A stretch of 64,000 bases of DNA from Anaerolineae bacterium (lineage in GTDB: Bacteria; Chloroflexota; Anaerolineae; Anaerolineales; Villigracilaceae), in contig JAJPIZ010000002.1 in the NCBI GenBank assembly GCA_021324435.1, positions 1 through 64,000 of the forward strand. Reading direction: 5' to 3'. The notes under the pieces are model-generated. The model searched no databases, was not told the origin of the DNA, and saw only the letters and a program-made list of their open reading frames with translations. Numbering within the stretch: position 1 is the first letter of the stretch; each line of letters opens with the position of its first letter. Below, one piece after another: positions 7,155 to 15,929 of the stretch. A program made the position numbers and the translations under genes.

Positions 7155-10100
7155 TTAATCATCCCTATTTAACTGTAGAAATATTTTCACAACCTCCGGG
7201 TCGAAATGTCTGCCTGCCTGATCCTGGATATATTGACGCGCCTGCGCTTCCGTCCATGCTGGGCGATAAGGGCGGTCGCTGGTGACGGCGTCCCACACAT
7301 CAACCACCGCGAAGAGGCGCGCCGATAAGGGAATTTCCTCGCCCTTCAGCCCGCGCGGATAGCCGCTTCCATCCCACTTTTCATGGTGACAATAGGGAAT
7401 ATCCAACGATAGGCGCAGATACGGTATCGAGGAGAGCATGTCGTAGGCAAATTGCGGATGTTTGCGCATCATCTCCCATTCCTCATCGGTTAATTGATCG
7501 GGCTTGAGCAGGATGTGATCGGGCACGCCCATCTTGCCAATGTCGTGGAGCAGGGCGCCGCGGCGGATATGCGTCAGTTGGGATTCGCTGAAGTTCATGG
7601 CGCGCGCCAGTTTCAAGGTCAAGGTGGTGACGCGTTGGGTGTGTCCTTCCGTCTCCTTGTCGCGCAGGTCCATGGCGCGTGACCAGCCTTCGATGGTGGC
7701 GTCGTACGCCAAAGCAAGTTGCACGTTTGACTGTTGTAATTCAACGAAGAGTTGAGAGTTGTCCACTGCAATGGCGGCCTGGCCGGCGAGCGTTTCCAGA
7801 ACGTCCAGCCATTCCGGTTCTGGCTTGTGAGGCGAGCGATGGTATACCTCCAGGACGCCCTGAATGTGCCCTTTTGCAATCAACGGAACACCCACATACG
7901 AAACAAATCCTTCCCTTGCATACATTGTCGAAAACTCGCGGTTCACATGGGCAGACAGTTCACCGGCGATGACAATCGGCTTGCGTTCCAGTGCGATTTG
8001 CCCGGCGATGCTCGCGCCGAGGCGTATATTCGCATGTTCGACATCGCTGGTATGAAAACCGCGGCCTGCGTAAAATCTGAACTCTTGAAGATTGGGGTTG
8101 AACAGCAGGATATCTGCCGCGTCCACGTTGAGCAGGGACTCGACATGACCAAGTACGATATTTAGGATGGTGCGCAGGTCCATGCTGGCGCTGATGGCAA
8201 CGTCAATGGAACGCAACGCCTCGACCTGCTTCAAACGGCGTTGCGATTCCGTGTAAAGACGCATAACTTCATTCTCTGCCTGCTTGCGTTCGGTGATGTC
8301 CGAAAAAACCGCCATGGAGCCATTGAGGTTTCCATTTTCAAAGAGAGGATTGCCACTGACCAGCATGTTGACGCGGTGACCCTTTTTGTGCAGGAAGTCT
8401 ATTTCGTAGCGTGAAGATTTGCCCTCCGCGCGCAGAGCGTCTGCCTTTTCGATGATTTGATGTTGCTCAGGAGGAAAGAAGTTTTTCCAATGGACGCCGA
8501 CCAGTTCCTCAGGCGGATATCCGGTTATCGCGGCGGCGGCTGGGTTGACATAACTAAAGTAGCCCTCCGCGTTTTGAACGATGATCCCTTCTGTCATGCT
8601 GTTGATCAACGTTTCATGAAATTCTTTCAGATGCCGGATTTCCTCCTCGGCACGCTTGCGTTCGGTGATATTTTCAATCGTACCTTCGTAATATTGGACT
8701 TTCCCTTTCGCATCGCGCACGACCCTTGAACTTTCGCGTACGTAGATCGCCGCGCCGTCCCGGCGTATCCACATCGATTCGCGACCATTGATAAAGCCTT
8801 CGCGCTCGATCTCCTCTTTGAACGCACTGCGCAAACAAATTGGTTCGTATGGCCCTTCCTCCAGATTACGAGCCAAGACTTCCTCGACGCGATCATACCC
8901 CAGCATCTTTGCCAATGCCGGATTGCACATCAGAATACGACCGTCGGGCGTGGTGCGGTACATTCCAATCGCCATGCTCTCATAAATATTGCGGAAGCGC
9001 TCCTCACTCTCGCGCAGTTTCTGCTCGGCCAGCCTCTGCTCGGTGACATCGCGCGCAAAGCCGCGCACAATCGGCGAGGCGACGCCGTCCGTACGCAGGG
9101 TGTTGTGATAGTCCCACTCGCGAATCTCGCCGCTCCTGGTTTGGACTTTCATGAGGCCGCTGGCGGTGCCATTTCTTTGAATACGCGCGAGATACACGTT
9201 GAACAGATGCCGGACATCCGGCGCAAGGACTTCACGCAGGTTCCTGCCAATCAGGTCTGCCGAGTCGTATCCCAGCATTTCCGTCACGGCGCGGTTGACG
9301 GATAGGATTTGCCCATCGAGATCGTGCGTGCAGATCAGGTCGCGGATATTTTCCACCAGATCGCGGTAATGCGCCTCGCTCTCCATCCATTTTCGTTCCA
9401 CGATTTTCTGTTCCGTAATGTCCCGGCTGATCGCCAGTATGCCGATCGTCTTTCCGCCCGCGTTCTTTATAACCACGGTAGAGGTGGAGGTGTGAACCCT
9501 TGTCCCGTCTTTGCCTGTAATAATGACCTCGCCCTCCCACTTGCCTGTTTCCATCAATTGTTTGATTGCTTCCTCGCGCGTAATGCCGATGAATTCGGAT
9601 ATCAATACCTCCTGACTCGATCTTCCGATGACTTCGTCTGCTTGAAAACCGAAGATGCGCTCGGCGGCTTTATTCCAGTTGAGGATCTTGAAATTGGCGT
9701 CTGTGGATACAATCGCGCCGCGCATGTTATCCACGAGCATGGACTGGAATAGAACGTGCTCTTCCTCCCTTTTGCGATCGGTGATGTCGCGGATGGAAGC
9801 AATGAACCGTTTGCTTCCATTGATCTCGAATTGTGAGATGGAAATTTCACTGATAAACGTCTCTCCGTCTGCGCGCAGGCAATTCAATTCGAGGGTTGGC
9901 GTGTGCATGGTGCGCCGCGTCTTGCCGGAGTTGCCAAATTTGCGTACATACTCACGGTGCTTGGCGCGGGCCGGGCTGGGAATAAAGCGATCCAAAGTCG
10001 AGCCAACTGCTTCGGAAGCCTTGCATCTGAATACCTGTTCCGCCGCGGGATTGAACAGGAGAATACGATGCTCCTCGTCAATCATGATCAGCGCGTCGGT

Positions 10101-10562
10101 GGTGGAGTTTATGATTCCAGCCAGATGCGTATTGTGTTGATACAGTGCCTCTGGCGCGCTTTTTTGTTCGTCGGTCTGACCGGCTTTGGGGCGGGCCATC
10201 AACCTATCAATCGCGGAGACCAGCCTTTTGCCCATTTCGTTCTTTGGGACAAAATCGTCTGCGCCGGCTTGCAATGCCGCGGCGCGGTAACTGGTCTCAT
10301 CCATGATGGTGAGAACGATGATTCTGGTCTTGGGTAAATTTACTTTGAAGATGGGAATCAAGTCCAGGCCGGAATGATGTGCGAGATTCAAGTCCAGCAG
10401 GATAAGGTCCACTTCAAGTTTCTGCGTTTGTGCAATGGCATCGTCTGCGTTGATTGCAACCCCGGCTACAACGAGTCCTTCTTGAACCTGGAGAAAATCG
10501 CGCGCCGCATCCAGAAAATGCGGGCTGTCATCCACCAGTAAAATACGTACAGCTTGTTTCAT
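7155..10562 (-). CDS. Receiver-PAS(x5)-GAF-HD-GYP cyclic-di-GMP phosphodiesterase
   Basis: A 1135-residue soluble signalling protein. Order: receiver domain at about 1-125 with the phospho-acceptor Asp57 ('LLDLNL') and acidic DD at 11-12; five PAS domains between about 145 and 770, each ended by a PAC-type 'ITDRK / ITEQK / VTEQR / ITERK' segment; a GAF domain at about 795-945; an HD-GYP domain at about 965-1130 with 'HDIGK' and 'HHEKWDGSGYP'. HD-GYP domains hydrolyse cyclic di-GMP to GMP, so phosphorylation of the receiver and ligands of the PAS/GAF sensors probably tune the second messenger. It has no membrane segment. It is convergent with the hydrolase gene at 6434 and lies downstream of a NarL/NarX-type pair, but a separate transcript is likely. 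Confidence 0.93.
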   Translation of the reverse strand: MKQAVRILLVDDSPHFLDAARDFLQVQEGLVVAGVAINADDAIAQTQKLEVDLILLDLNLAHHSGLDLIPIFKVNLPKTRIIVLTIMDETSYRAAALQAGADDFVPKNEMGKRLVSAIDRLMARPKAGQTDEQKSAPEALYQHNTHLAGIINSTTDALIMIDEEHRILLFNPAAEQVFRCKASEAVGSTLDRFIPSPARAKHREYVRKFGNSGKTRRTMHTPTLELNCLRADGETFISEISISQFEINGSKRFIASIRDITDRKREEEHVLFQSMLVDNMRGAIVSTDANFKILNWNKAAERIFGFQADEVIGRSSQEVLISEFIGITREEAIKQLMETGKWEGEVIITGKDGTRVHTSTSTVVIKNAGGKTIGILAISRDITEQKIVERKWMESEAHYRDLVENIRDLICTHDLDGQILSVNRAVTEMLGYDSADLIGRNLREVLAPDVRHLFNVYLARIQRNGTASGLMKVQTRSGEIREWDYHNTLRTDGVASPIVRGFARDVTEQRLAEQKLRESEERFRNIYESMAIGMYRTTPDGRILMCNPALAKMLGYDRVEEVLARNLEEGPYEPICLRSAFKEEIEREGFINGRESMWIRRDGAAIYVRESSRVVRDAKGKVQYYEGTIENITERKRAEEEIRHLKEFHETLINSMTEGIIVQNAEGYFSYVNPAAAAITGYPPEELVGVHWKNFFPPEQHQIIEKADALRAEGKSSRYEIDFLHKKGHRVNMLVSGNPLFENGNLNGSMAVFSDITERKQAENEVMRLYTESQRRLKQVEALRSIDVAISASMDLRTILNIVLGHVESLLNVDAADILLFNPNLQEFRFYAGRGFHTSDVEHANIRLGASIAGQIALERKPIVIAGELSAHVNREFSTMYAREGFVSYVGVPLIAKGHIQGVLEVYHRSPHKPEPEWLDVLETLAGQAAIAVDNSQLFVELQQSNVQLALAYDATIEGWSRAMDLRDKETEGHTQRVTTLTLKLARAMNFSESQLTHIRRGALLHDIGKMGVPDHILLKPDQLTDEEWEMMRKHPQFAYDMLSSIPYLRLSLDIPYCHHEKWDGSGYPRGLKGEEIPLSARLFAVVDVWDAVTSDRPYRPAWTEAQARQYIQDQAGRHFDPEVVKIFLQLNRDD

Positions 10563-10675
10563 TTCTTGCCTCTAGCCTTTCTTGTGCTTTTTCACTGCTC
10601 TCAAGATACCAGAGGGCGCGTCAAGAGGCTATTCGAGACTGTACGGTAATTGGATGAACTTTGCCCTGTATTCGA

Positions 10676-10775
10676 CCCCCACCCGCCCTTTCGGCACCCT
10701 CCCCCAAATCCGCTAAAGATATGTGTTGTCAAGAAGAATAATTCATGCGGATTTGGGGGAGGGCTGGGGAGGGGG
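10676..10775. repeat. Inverted repeat of a CCCTCCCCCAAATCCGC type
   Basis: ACCCTCCCCCAAATCCGC near 10696-10713 is repeated in reverse complement near 10747-10764, about 35 bases apart, flanked by further C-rich and G-rich words. The structure sits between two leftward genes and may act as a terminator of the upstream response-regulator gene. Confidence 0.55.
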
Positions 10776-11417
10776 TCACACCACTCCTCGTTTCACCGCA
10801 TATTTCACCAATTCAGTCTGAGACTTCAGGCCGAGTTTCTTCATCAGATTCGCGCGGTGCATCTCCACGGTGCGCGGACTCAGCGACAGCTTTTCCGCAA
10901 TCTGCGGATTGCTCTGTCCCTCCGCCGCGAGTTGAAAGATTTCGCGCTCGCGGTCGGTGAGTGTGTCGAACGGATCTTCAAGGCGCGATTCCTGTGAGCG
11001 TTGCATATAGGCTTGAATGGCGCGTTCATTGAGCGAGGGACTGAGGTACACATTCCCGTCCAGCGCCTGGCGAATGGCAAAGATCAATTCCTGCGAGGAA
11101 CTCTTTTTCAAAACATACCCGGCAACGCCCGCCCCCAACGCCTCCACCACGTAACTCTCTTCATCGTGCATCGAAAGCACGATCACTTTCGTGGCTGGGG
11201 AAACGCGTTTCGTCCGCCGCGCCGCTTCCAGTCCCGAAAGAGACGGCATCATCAGGTCGGCGATCAGCACGTCGGGCTTGTGTCGCTCGATCAGTTGCAG
11301 TGCCTCCAGCCCGTCGCCCGTCTCGGCGATGACTTTGAAATCGGGCTGGGTTTCGAGTAGCAGGCGCAGAGCCTCGCGCAGAACCTGATGGTCGTCGGCA
11401 AGGAGGATGGTGGTCAT
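10776..11417 (-). CDS. NarL/FixJ-type response regulator
   Basis: A 213-residue transcription regulator. Receiver domain at 1-120 with Asp54 ('LIADLMMP'), acidic pair 'DD' at 8-9 and the 'VLSMHDEESYV' switch region. A LuxR-type helix-turn-helix lies at about 145-210 ('LTDREREIFQLAAEG', 'NPQIAEKLSLSPRTVEMHRANLMKKLG' in pieces). Its start overlaps the stop of the histidine kinase gene by 4 bases (ATGA), so kinase and regulator are translationally coupled and almost certainly form one two-component system. The regulon is not evident. Confidence 0.95.
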   Translation of the reverse strand: MTTILLADDHQVLREALRLLLETQPDFKVIAETGDGLEALQLIERHKPDVLIADLMMPSLSGLEAARRTKRVSPATKVIVLSMHDEESYVVEALGAGVAGYVLKKSSSQELIFAIRQALDGNVYLSPSLNERAIQAYMQRSQESRLEDPFDTLTDREREIFQLAAEGQSNPQIAEKLSLSPRTVEMHRANLMKKLGLKSQTELVKYAVKRGVV

Positions 11418-13276
11418 TTTGTTTCCTCCCTCAACGGCAATTGGATGAATTCTTTCGTGCCTTTTCCGATCTGCGATTCGATTTGAAATGATCCGCCCAA
11501 CAGACGGACGCGTTCGCGCATTCCGCCCAGGCCGCGATGTTGTTCGAGCGCAACCTGCGGATCGAAGCCTTGGCCATCATCTTCGATTTGGATTTCCAAA
11601 AGTTCGCCTCTCAGCCGGACCTCGAGCCGGGCGCGCGTTGCATGAGCATGACGCGCCACGTTGGTCAGCGATTCCTGCACGATGCGATACACAGTGGTCT
11701 CGATTTCAAAGTCAAAGCGTTTGCCATCCATGCCGCTGTGTTTGAACTCCACCGCGATATTGGTTTGTTCCTGATAACGGTTGATGTGCCACAACAGCGC
11801 GGGGATAAGGCCGAGGTCGTCCAGCATGGGCGGGCGCAGTTCGAGCGAGAGGCGGCTGACGCGGTCGAGCAAGTCTGCCACAATTTGCTGTCCCCTTTTG
11901 TTTTTCTCGCGCGCCTGTTCGGGCGGGAGCGAAATGGCGGTCTCCATCGTAATCTTCAAGGCGGTGAGCATCTGCCCGATCTGGTCATGCAGTTCGCGCC
12001 CGATGGCGCGGCTTTCGGTTTCGTGCGCGTTGACCAGTTGACGCGAGAGACCAGCCAACCGGTCGCGGCTGAGGCGGAGTTCTTCTTCGACGCGCTTGCG
12101 TTCGGTGATGTCAATCATGGTTGTAATGTGATGAGTTTCGCCGCCAATTTCCATGGGTTTCGAGGAGAACAGGATGTTCACAACCCGGCCCGATTTGGCG
12201 CGCGCCTGGAGTTCGAAATCGTGCAAGCCGCCCGAGCGGGTCTGTTCGTCAATCAACCCCTTTCGCTCTTCAGGCGTCCACATATTTAATTCGGTAGAGG
12301 TATGGCCGATGACTTCGTCGCGCGTGAATTCGAACATCCTGCAAAAAGATTCATTGGCATCCACAAACTTCCCGTCCGAGATGCGGGTGATGGTCATGCC
12401 TGCCGGGCTGGCATGGAAGGCGCTGGAGAATCGCTCTTCGGACAGGCGCAGGGCTTCCTCCGCCTGTTTACGGGCGGTGACATCTAACACACTTGTTATA
12501 AAACAGGCTTCGCCCTCCATCTCGATGGGCGCGGAGGAGAAAAGCAGATGAACAGGCTTGCCCGATTTCGACCGCGACGCCAATTCGGCATTTCGCAGGC
12601 CGCCTGTTGCAAGTTGCGTTTGGATCAGTTTTGTCCGATCCTCAGGATGGATGATGTTCAACTCTGTTGACGTGCGCCCCATAACTTCTTCGCGGCTGTA
12701 TCCGAATATATCGAGGAAAGCCTCGTTGACTTCGATGATCCTGCCGTCCGAAATTCGGGCGATCACCATTCCGGCGGGACTGGTATGGAAGGCGTTGGAG
12801 AATCGCTCATTAGACTGGCGCAACGCCTCCTCCGCCCGTTTGCGCTCGGTGATGTCTGTAAAAAAGATGAAGAGGCCGTCCTTGGAGGGGAAGATGCGGT
12901 TCTCGAACCAGCGGTCGAACGGCGCGTAATAATCTTCGATCACCGCGGGTTCTTGAGTTTCGAGGGCGCGCACATACGCATTCGCAAAGGACGAGTCTTT
13001 CGCTTCTGGAAACTCCCTCCAAAAATTCTTGCCGATCAGGTCTGCGGGTTTGCGCCTGAGCAGTTCGCCCGCGCGCGCGTTGACGTAGATGTATTTCATC
13101 TGCGCGTCGAGGGCGAAAAATCCATCGCTGATCTGCTCGAGGATACTCACCCCTTGAAACAGCGCGGATTTCTGATTGCGTTTTTTATGAGGGGACGTTT
13201 CTTTGTTCAGAGCGATTTTGTCCGAGTTTTGCTTTCCCCGCCGGTTCGCTCTCGTGGAGGTTTGTTTCTGTTTCAT
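11414..13276 (-). CDS. PAS-sensing NarX/DegS-type histidine kinase
   Basis: A 620-residue cytoplasmic kinase. Residues 1-45 are Lys/Arg-rich; then three PAS domains follow (about 50-170, 175-300, 300-425), then a HisKA_3 dimerisation domain with the phospho-acceptor His in 'GRELHDQIGQ', and a HATPase domain with 'ESLTNVARHA' (N box) and 'DDGQGFD' (G1 box). The second and third PAS domains are near copies of each other with a repeat unit of 372 bases (124 codons). No membrane segment is seen, so the signal is probably intracellular. The start at 13276 has AGGAG 7 bases upstream; an extended frame reaching 13378 would overlap the murI promoter. It feeds the regulator at 10776. Confidence 0.93.
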   Translation of the reverse strand: MKQKQTSTRANRRGKQNSDKIALNKETSPHKKRNQKSALFQGVSILEQISDGFFALDAQMKYIYVNARAGELLRRKPADLIGKNFWREFPEAKDSSFANAYVRALETQEPAVIEDYYAPFDRWFENRIFPSKDGLFIFFTDITERKRAEEALRQSNERFSNAFHTSPAGMVIARISDGRIIEVNEAFLDIFGYSREEVMGRTSTELNIIHPEDRTKLIQTQLATGGLRNAELASRSKSGKPVHLLFSSAPIEMEGEACFITSVLDVTARKQAEEALRLSEERFSSAFHASPAGMTITRISDGKFVDANESFCRMFEFTRDEVIGHTSTELNMWTPEERKGLIDEQTRSGGLHDFELQARAKSGRVVNILFSSKPMEIGGETHHITTMIDITERKRVEEELRLSRDRLAGLSRQLVNAHETESRAIGRELHDQIGQMLTALKITMETAISLPPEQAREKNKRGQQIVADLLDRVSRLSLELRPPMLDDLGLIPALLWHINRYQEQTNIAVEFKHSGMDGKRFDFEIETTVYRIVQESLTNVARHAHATRARLEVRLRGELLEIQIEDDGQGFDPQVALEQHRGLGGMRERVRLLGGSFQIESQIGKGTKEFIQLPLREETK

Positions 13277-13344
13277 ATCCACACTCCTGAAACCGCCGTC
13301 GAAACAAACGGCAAATTTCAAATTCAGTATAGCATAATCACCGA

Positions 13345-13350
13345 TATAAT
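13345..13350 (+). promoter_or_regulatory. -10 box (TATAAT) of the leaderless murI promoter
   Basis: TATAAT ends 6 bases before the murI ATG at 13357 with no ribosome binding site between. Confidence 0.6.
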
Positions 13351-13356
13351 TATCAC

Positions 13357-14199
13357 ATGCCTTTAAATTCAAATGCACCTATCGGCGTTTTTGACTCCGG
13401 CGTTGGCGGGCTTTCCGTTCTGCGCGCCATACGCGGGCAGATGCCCGAAGAGTCGGTCCTCTATTTTGGCGATCAGGGACATATCCCTTACGGGCCGCGG
13501 CCGATGGCCCAAATCCAGGATTTCTCCGAGACGATCACGCGCTTTCTGTTGGATCGCGGCGCGAAGATCATCGTCGTGGCATGCAACACAGCTTCTGCCG
13601 CGGCGCTGAAATATCTGCGGCAGACCTTTCCTGATGTTCAATTTGTCGGCATGGAGCCGGCGGTCAAGCCTGCCGCGGAGCGCACCGAGACCGGTGTGGT
13701 GGGAGTCCTTGCCACGCCCGCTACGTTTCAAGGCGCGCTGTACGCGTCCGTGGTGGAGCGTTTCGCCAACGGCGTACAATTGCTTCAGCATACTTGTCCT
13801 GGCCTCGTTCAGCAAATCGAAAAGGGTGATTTGGATGGGCCGGAGACACGTCGCATTTTAGACGAGGCGTTGAATCCCATGCTCGAAAAAAATATTGACA
13901 CGGTCGTGTTGGGATGCACGCACTATCCGTTTGTGATTCCGCTCATCGAGCGGATTGTGGGGGATAAAGTGCGGGTGATTGACCCCGCTCCGGCGGTGGC
14001 GCGACAGACCAAACGTCTGCTGGAGGCGGGCGGGTTGAAGAGTCTAAATGGGGCGCGCGGCGAGCATAGCGAAATCCAATTTTATACGTCCGGCAACGCG
14101 GAGTCGCTTCGATCCCTTCTGCCGAAATTGCTCGGCGAAGAAGGCGCGGTCACAACGATAAAATGGGAGGGCGACAAAACATTGAAAGTGGGTGATTGA
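13357..14199 (+). CDS. murI: Glutamate racemase
   Basis: A 280-residue MurI, a cofactor-independent racemase supplying D-glutamate for peptidoglycan. The two catalytic cysteines are Cys76 in 'VVACNTAS' and Cys187 in 'VLGCTHYPF'; the N-terminal 'IGVFDSGVGGLSVLRAI' block is diagnostic. Length is normal for the family. It is divergent from the histidine kinase gene and followed by the M4 protease gene about 70 bases away. Confidence 0.96.
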   Translation: MPLNSNAPIGVFDSGVGGLSVLRAIRGQMPEESVLYFGDQGHIPYGPRPMAQIQDFSETITRFLLDRGAKIIVVACNTASAAALKYLRQTFPDVQFVGMEPAVKPAAERTETGVVGVLATPATFQGALYASVVERFANGVQLLQHTCPGLVQQIEKGDLDGPETRRILDEALNPMLEKNIDTVVLGCTHYPFVIPLIERIVGDKVRVIDPAPAVARQTKRLLEAGGLKSLNGARGEHSEIQFYTSGNAESLRSLLPKLLGEEGAVTTIKWEGDKTLKVGD

Positions 14200-14269
14200 A
14201 TTTTCGTTGGAATGGGAGTAAAGTAAGTGCAGTCGGTTTTACAGGCATGGATTGCAAAAGGAGTTGCAG

Positions 14270-15403
14270 ATGGACCATCACATTGATCCTTTGCTTTGCA
14301 TTATTCCCCCTCACATGTTGAAAAATATCGCTGAAAAAGGCACGGACGCGCAGAAGCGCGCCGCGCTTGCCGCGCTCTCTGCCTCGGCGCGCATCCGTGA
14401 ACAACGCACCGCGTTCATCAAAGCGATGGTCGTGAAAGTTCCGGCGGCGATTTCCGGAAAGCATCGCGCGGTGTATTCGGCCAATAATCTAACTTCATTG
14501 CCTGGAGTTCTCATGCGCGATGAAGGCGCGCCTCCGAGCGCGGATGTAGCGGTCAATGAAGCCTATGATGGTTCGGGCGCGATGTATGATCTTTACATGG
14601 ACGTTTATCAGCGCAACTCTTTGGACGGAAATGGATTGCGTTTGAACTCGACCGTGCATTACGATAAAAATTATGACAACGCCTTTTGGAACGGCGAGCA
14701 AATGGTGTACGGCGACGGCGACGGACAGTTCTTCAATCGCTTCACGATTTCGATTGACGTGATCGGACATGAACTGACTCACGGTGTGACCCAGTACACA
14801 TCCAATCTCGATTACAGGAACCAGCCCGGCGCGCTGAACGAATCGTTCTCCGACATCTTCGGTTCGCTGGTCAAACAGCGCACGAAAGGCCAGACCGCGG
14901 ATCAGGCAGATTGGTTGATCGGCGCGGAACTGTTGACGATGAATGTGCGCGGCGTGGCGTTGCGTTCGATGAAAGCGCCGGGGACGGCGTACAACGATCC
15001 GGTTCTTGGCAAGGACCCTCAACCGGCCCACATGAAAGATTACGTCACCACGCTGGAAGATAACGGCGGTGTCCACATCAATTCAGGGATTCCGAATCAC
15101 GCCTTTTATGTGATGGCCGTTGAGATGGGCGGCTTCGCGTGGGAAAAGGCCGGGCGCATCTGGTACGTCGCGGCCCGCGATGATTTCAACAACACCACGA
15201 ATTTCCAAAGCGCGGCGAACTTGACGTATAAGGTCGCGGGTGAATTGTACGGCGTTGGAAGCATCGAGCAGATGGCCGTCGCGAAAGGCTGGAGCGAAGT
15301 GGGCATCACGGTTGGCGTTCAGCCACAACCCCAGCCTCAACCGGATGGATGTCTCGCCGCGCCGGTGGCCTTTATACGGTCACTGTTTTCAGGAAAATCT
15401 TGA
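14270..15403 (+). CDS. M4 family metalloprotease, protealysin type
   Basis: A 377-residue zinc protease of the thermolysin family. The zinc site is 'HELTH' at 167-171 with the third ligand Glu in 'GALNESFSDIFGSL' about 20 residues later; the catalytic 'GGVHINSGIPNHAFY' block is present near 267-281. There is no signal peptide. Instead the N-terminus has a short precursor region with 'CIIPPHML', the hallmark of protealysin-like M4 enzymes, which are made without a Sec signal and process themselves. A proline/glutamine linker and about 20 extra residues end the protein. AAGGAG lies 6 bases before the ATG at 14270. The gene pairs with the emfourin-like gene at 15541. Confidence 0.92.
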   Translation: MDHHIDPLLCIIPPHMLKNIAEKGTDAQKRAALAALSASARIREQRTAFIKAMVVKVPAAISGKHRAVYSANNLTSLPGVLMRDEGAPPSADVAVNEAYDGSGAMYDLYMDVYQRNSLDGNGLRLNSTVHYDKNYDNAFWNGEQMVYGDGDGQFFNRFTISIDVIGHELTHGVTQYTSNLDYRNQPGALNESFSDIFGSLVKQRTKGQTADQADWLIGAELLTMNVRGVALRSMKAPGTAYNDPVLGKDPQPAHMKDYVTTLEDNGGVHINSGIPNHAFYVMAVEMGGFAWEKAGRIWYVAARDDFNNTTNFQSAANLTYKVAGELYGVGSIEQMAVAKGWSEVGITVGVQPQPQPQPDGCLAAPVAFIRSLFSGKS

Positions 15404-15526
15404 TGTCATTCTGAGCGACCGCAGGGAGCGAAGAATCTCCTTGTGATGTTTATTGAGATTCTTCGCCGCTCGCTTCTACTTCGGGCTTCGCCATCCGCTC
15501 AGCGCGAGACGCGGCTCAGAATGACA
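15404..15526. repeat. Dispersed inverted repeat, family A (complete copy)
   Basis: Begins TGTCATTCTGAGC immediately after the protease stop codon and ends GCTCAGAATGACA, a perfect terminal inversion of 13 bases. Inside are GAGCGAAGAATCTC and GAGATTCTTCGC. It separates the protease gene from the inhibitor gene. Confidence 0.75.
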
Positions 15527-15540
15527 AGGAAAGAAGCGAA

Positions 15541-15840
15541 ATGAAAATTGACTTTGTGCGGAGCGGAGGCTTCGCGGGTTTGCGTTTAGCGGTCAATGTA
15601 GACACCCAGGACCTTCCTGATGCTGAAGCCGCGCTATTGGAGAAACTGATTCGGGATTCAGGCTTCTTCGATTTAGCGGAGCATATCAAATCGCCATCGG
15701 GCGGCGCGGACCGGTTTGAGTATCGTCTGACGGTTTCAGAGGGAGGCCGTTCGCACACCGTGACGGTCAGCGAGGCGGCTGTACCCGAGGGCCTCCGTCC
15801 GCTGATTGATCGGCTGACTGAGATGGCGAAGGGTCTCTAG
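15541..15840 (+). CDS. Emfourin-like inhibitor of the adjacent M4 protease
   Basis: A 99-residue cytoplasmic protein without signal peptide or membrane segment. The start 'MKIDFVRSGGFAGLRLAVNVDT' contains the 'RSGGFAG' segment that I recognise from the emfourin family, proteinaceous inhibitors encoded beside protealysin-type M4 proteases and thought to hold the protease inactive inside the producing cell. The predicted make-up is beta-strand, helix, then beta-hairpin ('YRLTVSEGGRSHTVTVSE'). Its position 138 bases downstream of an M4 protease gene, on the same strand, supports the assignment. A ribosome binding site (GGAAAG) precedes the ATG. Confidence 0.8.
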   Translation: MKIDFVRSGGFAGLRLAVNVDTQDLPDAEAALLEKLIRDSGFFDLAEHIKSPSGGADRFEYRLTVSEGGRSHTVTVSEAAVPEGLRPLIDRLTEMAKGL

Positions 15841-15872
15841 TTTTTCGGAAAGAGACGAGACTCTTCGGTCGC

Positions 15873-15902
15873 TTGGTCTCGATACACTTCGCTACTCGAC
15901 CA
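15873..15902. repeat. Short repeat, 'TTGGTCTCGAT ... TCGACCA' type
   Basis: Second copy of the repeat type seen at 6334-6376; TTGGTC and GACCA ends are complementary. It lies between the convergent inhibitor and phosphatase genes. Confidence 0.45.
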
Positions 15903-15929
15903 TCGCTCCCTCAGAGCGACATTCCTTTT

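Noticed and set aside
11537-12289. Open frame of 250 codons on plus opposite the histidine kinase gene
   Set aside because: Antisense shadow of the well-conserved kinase core.
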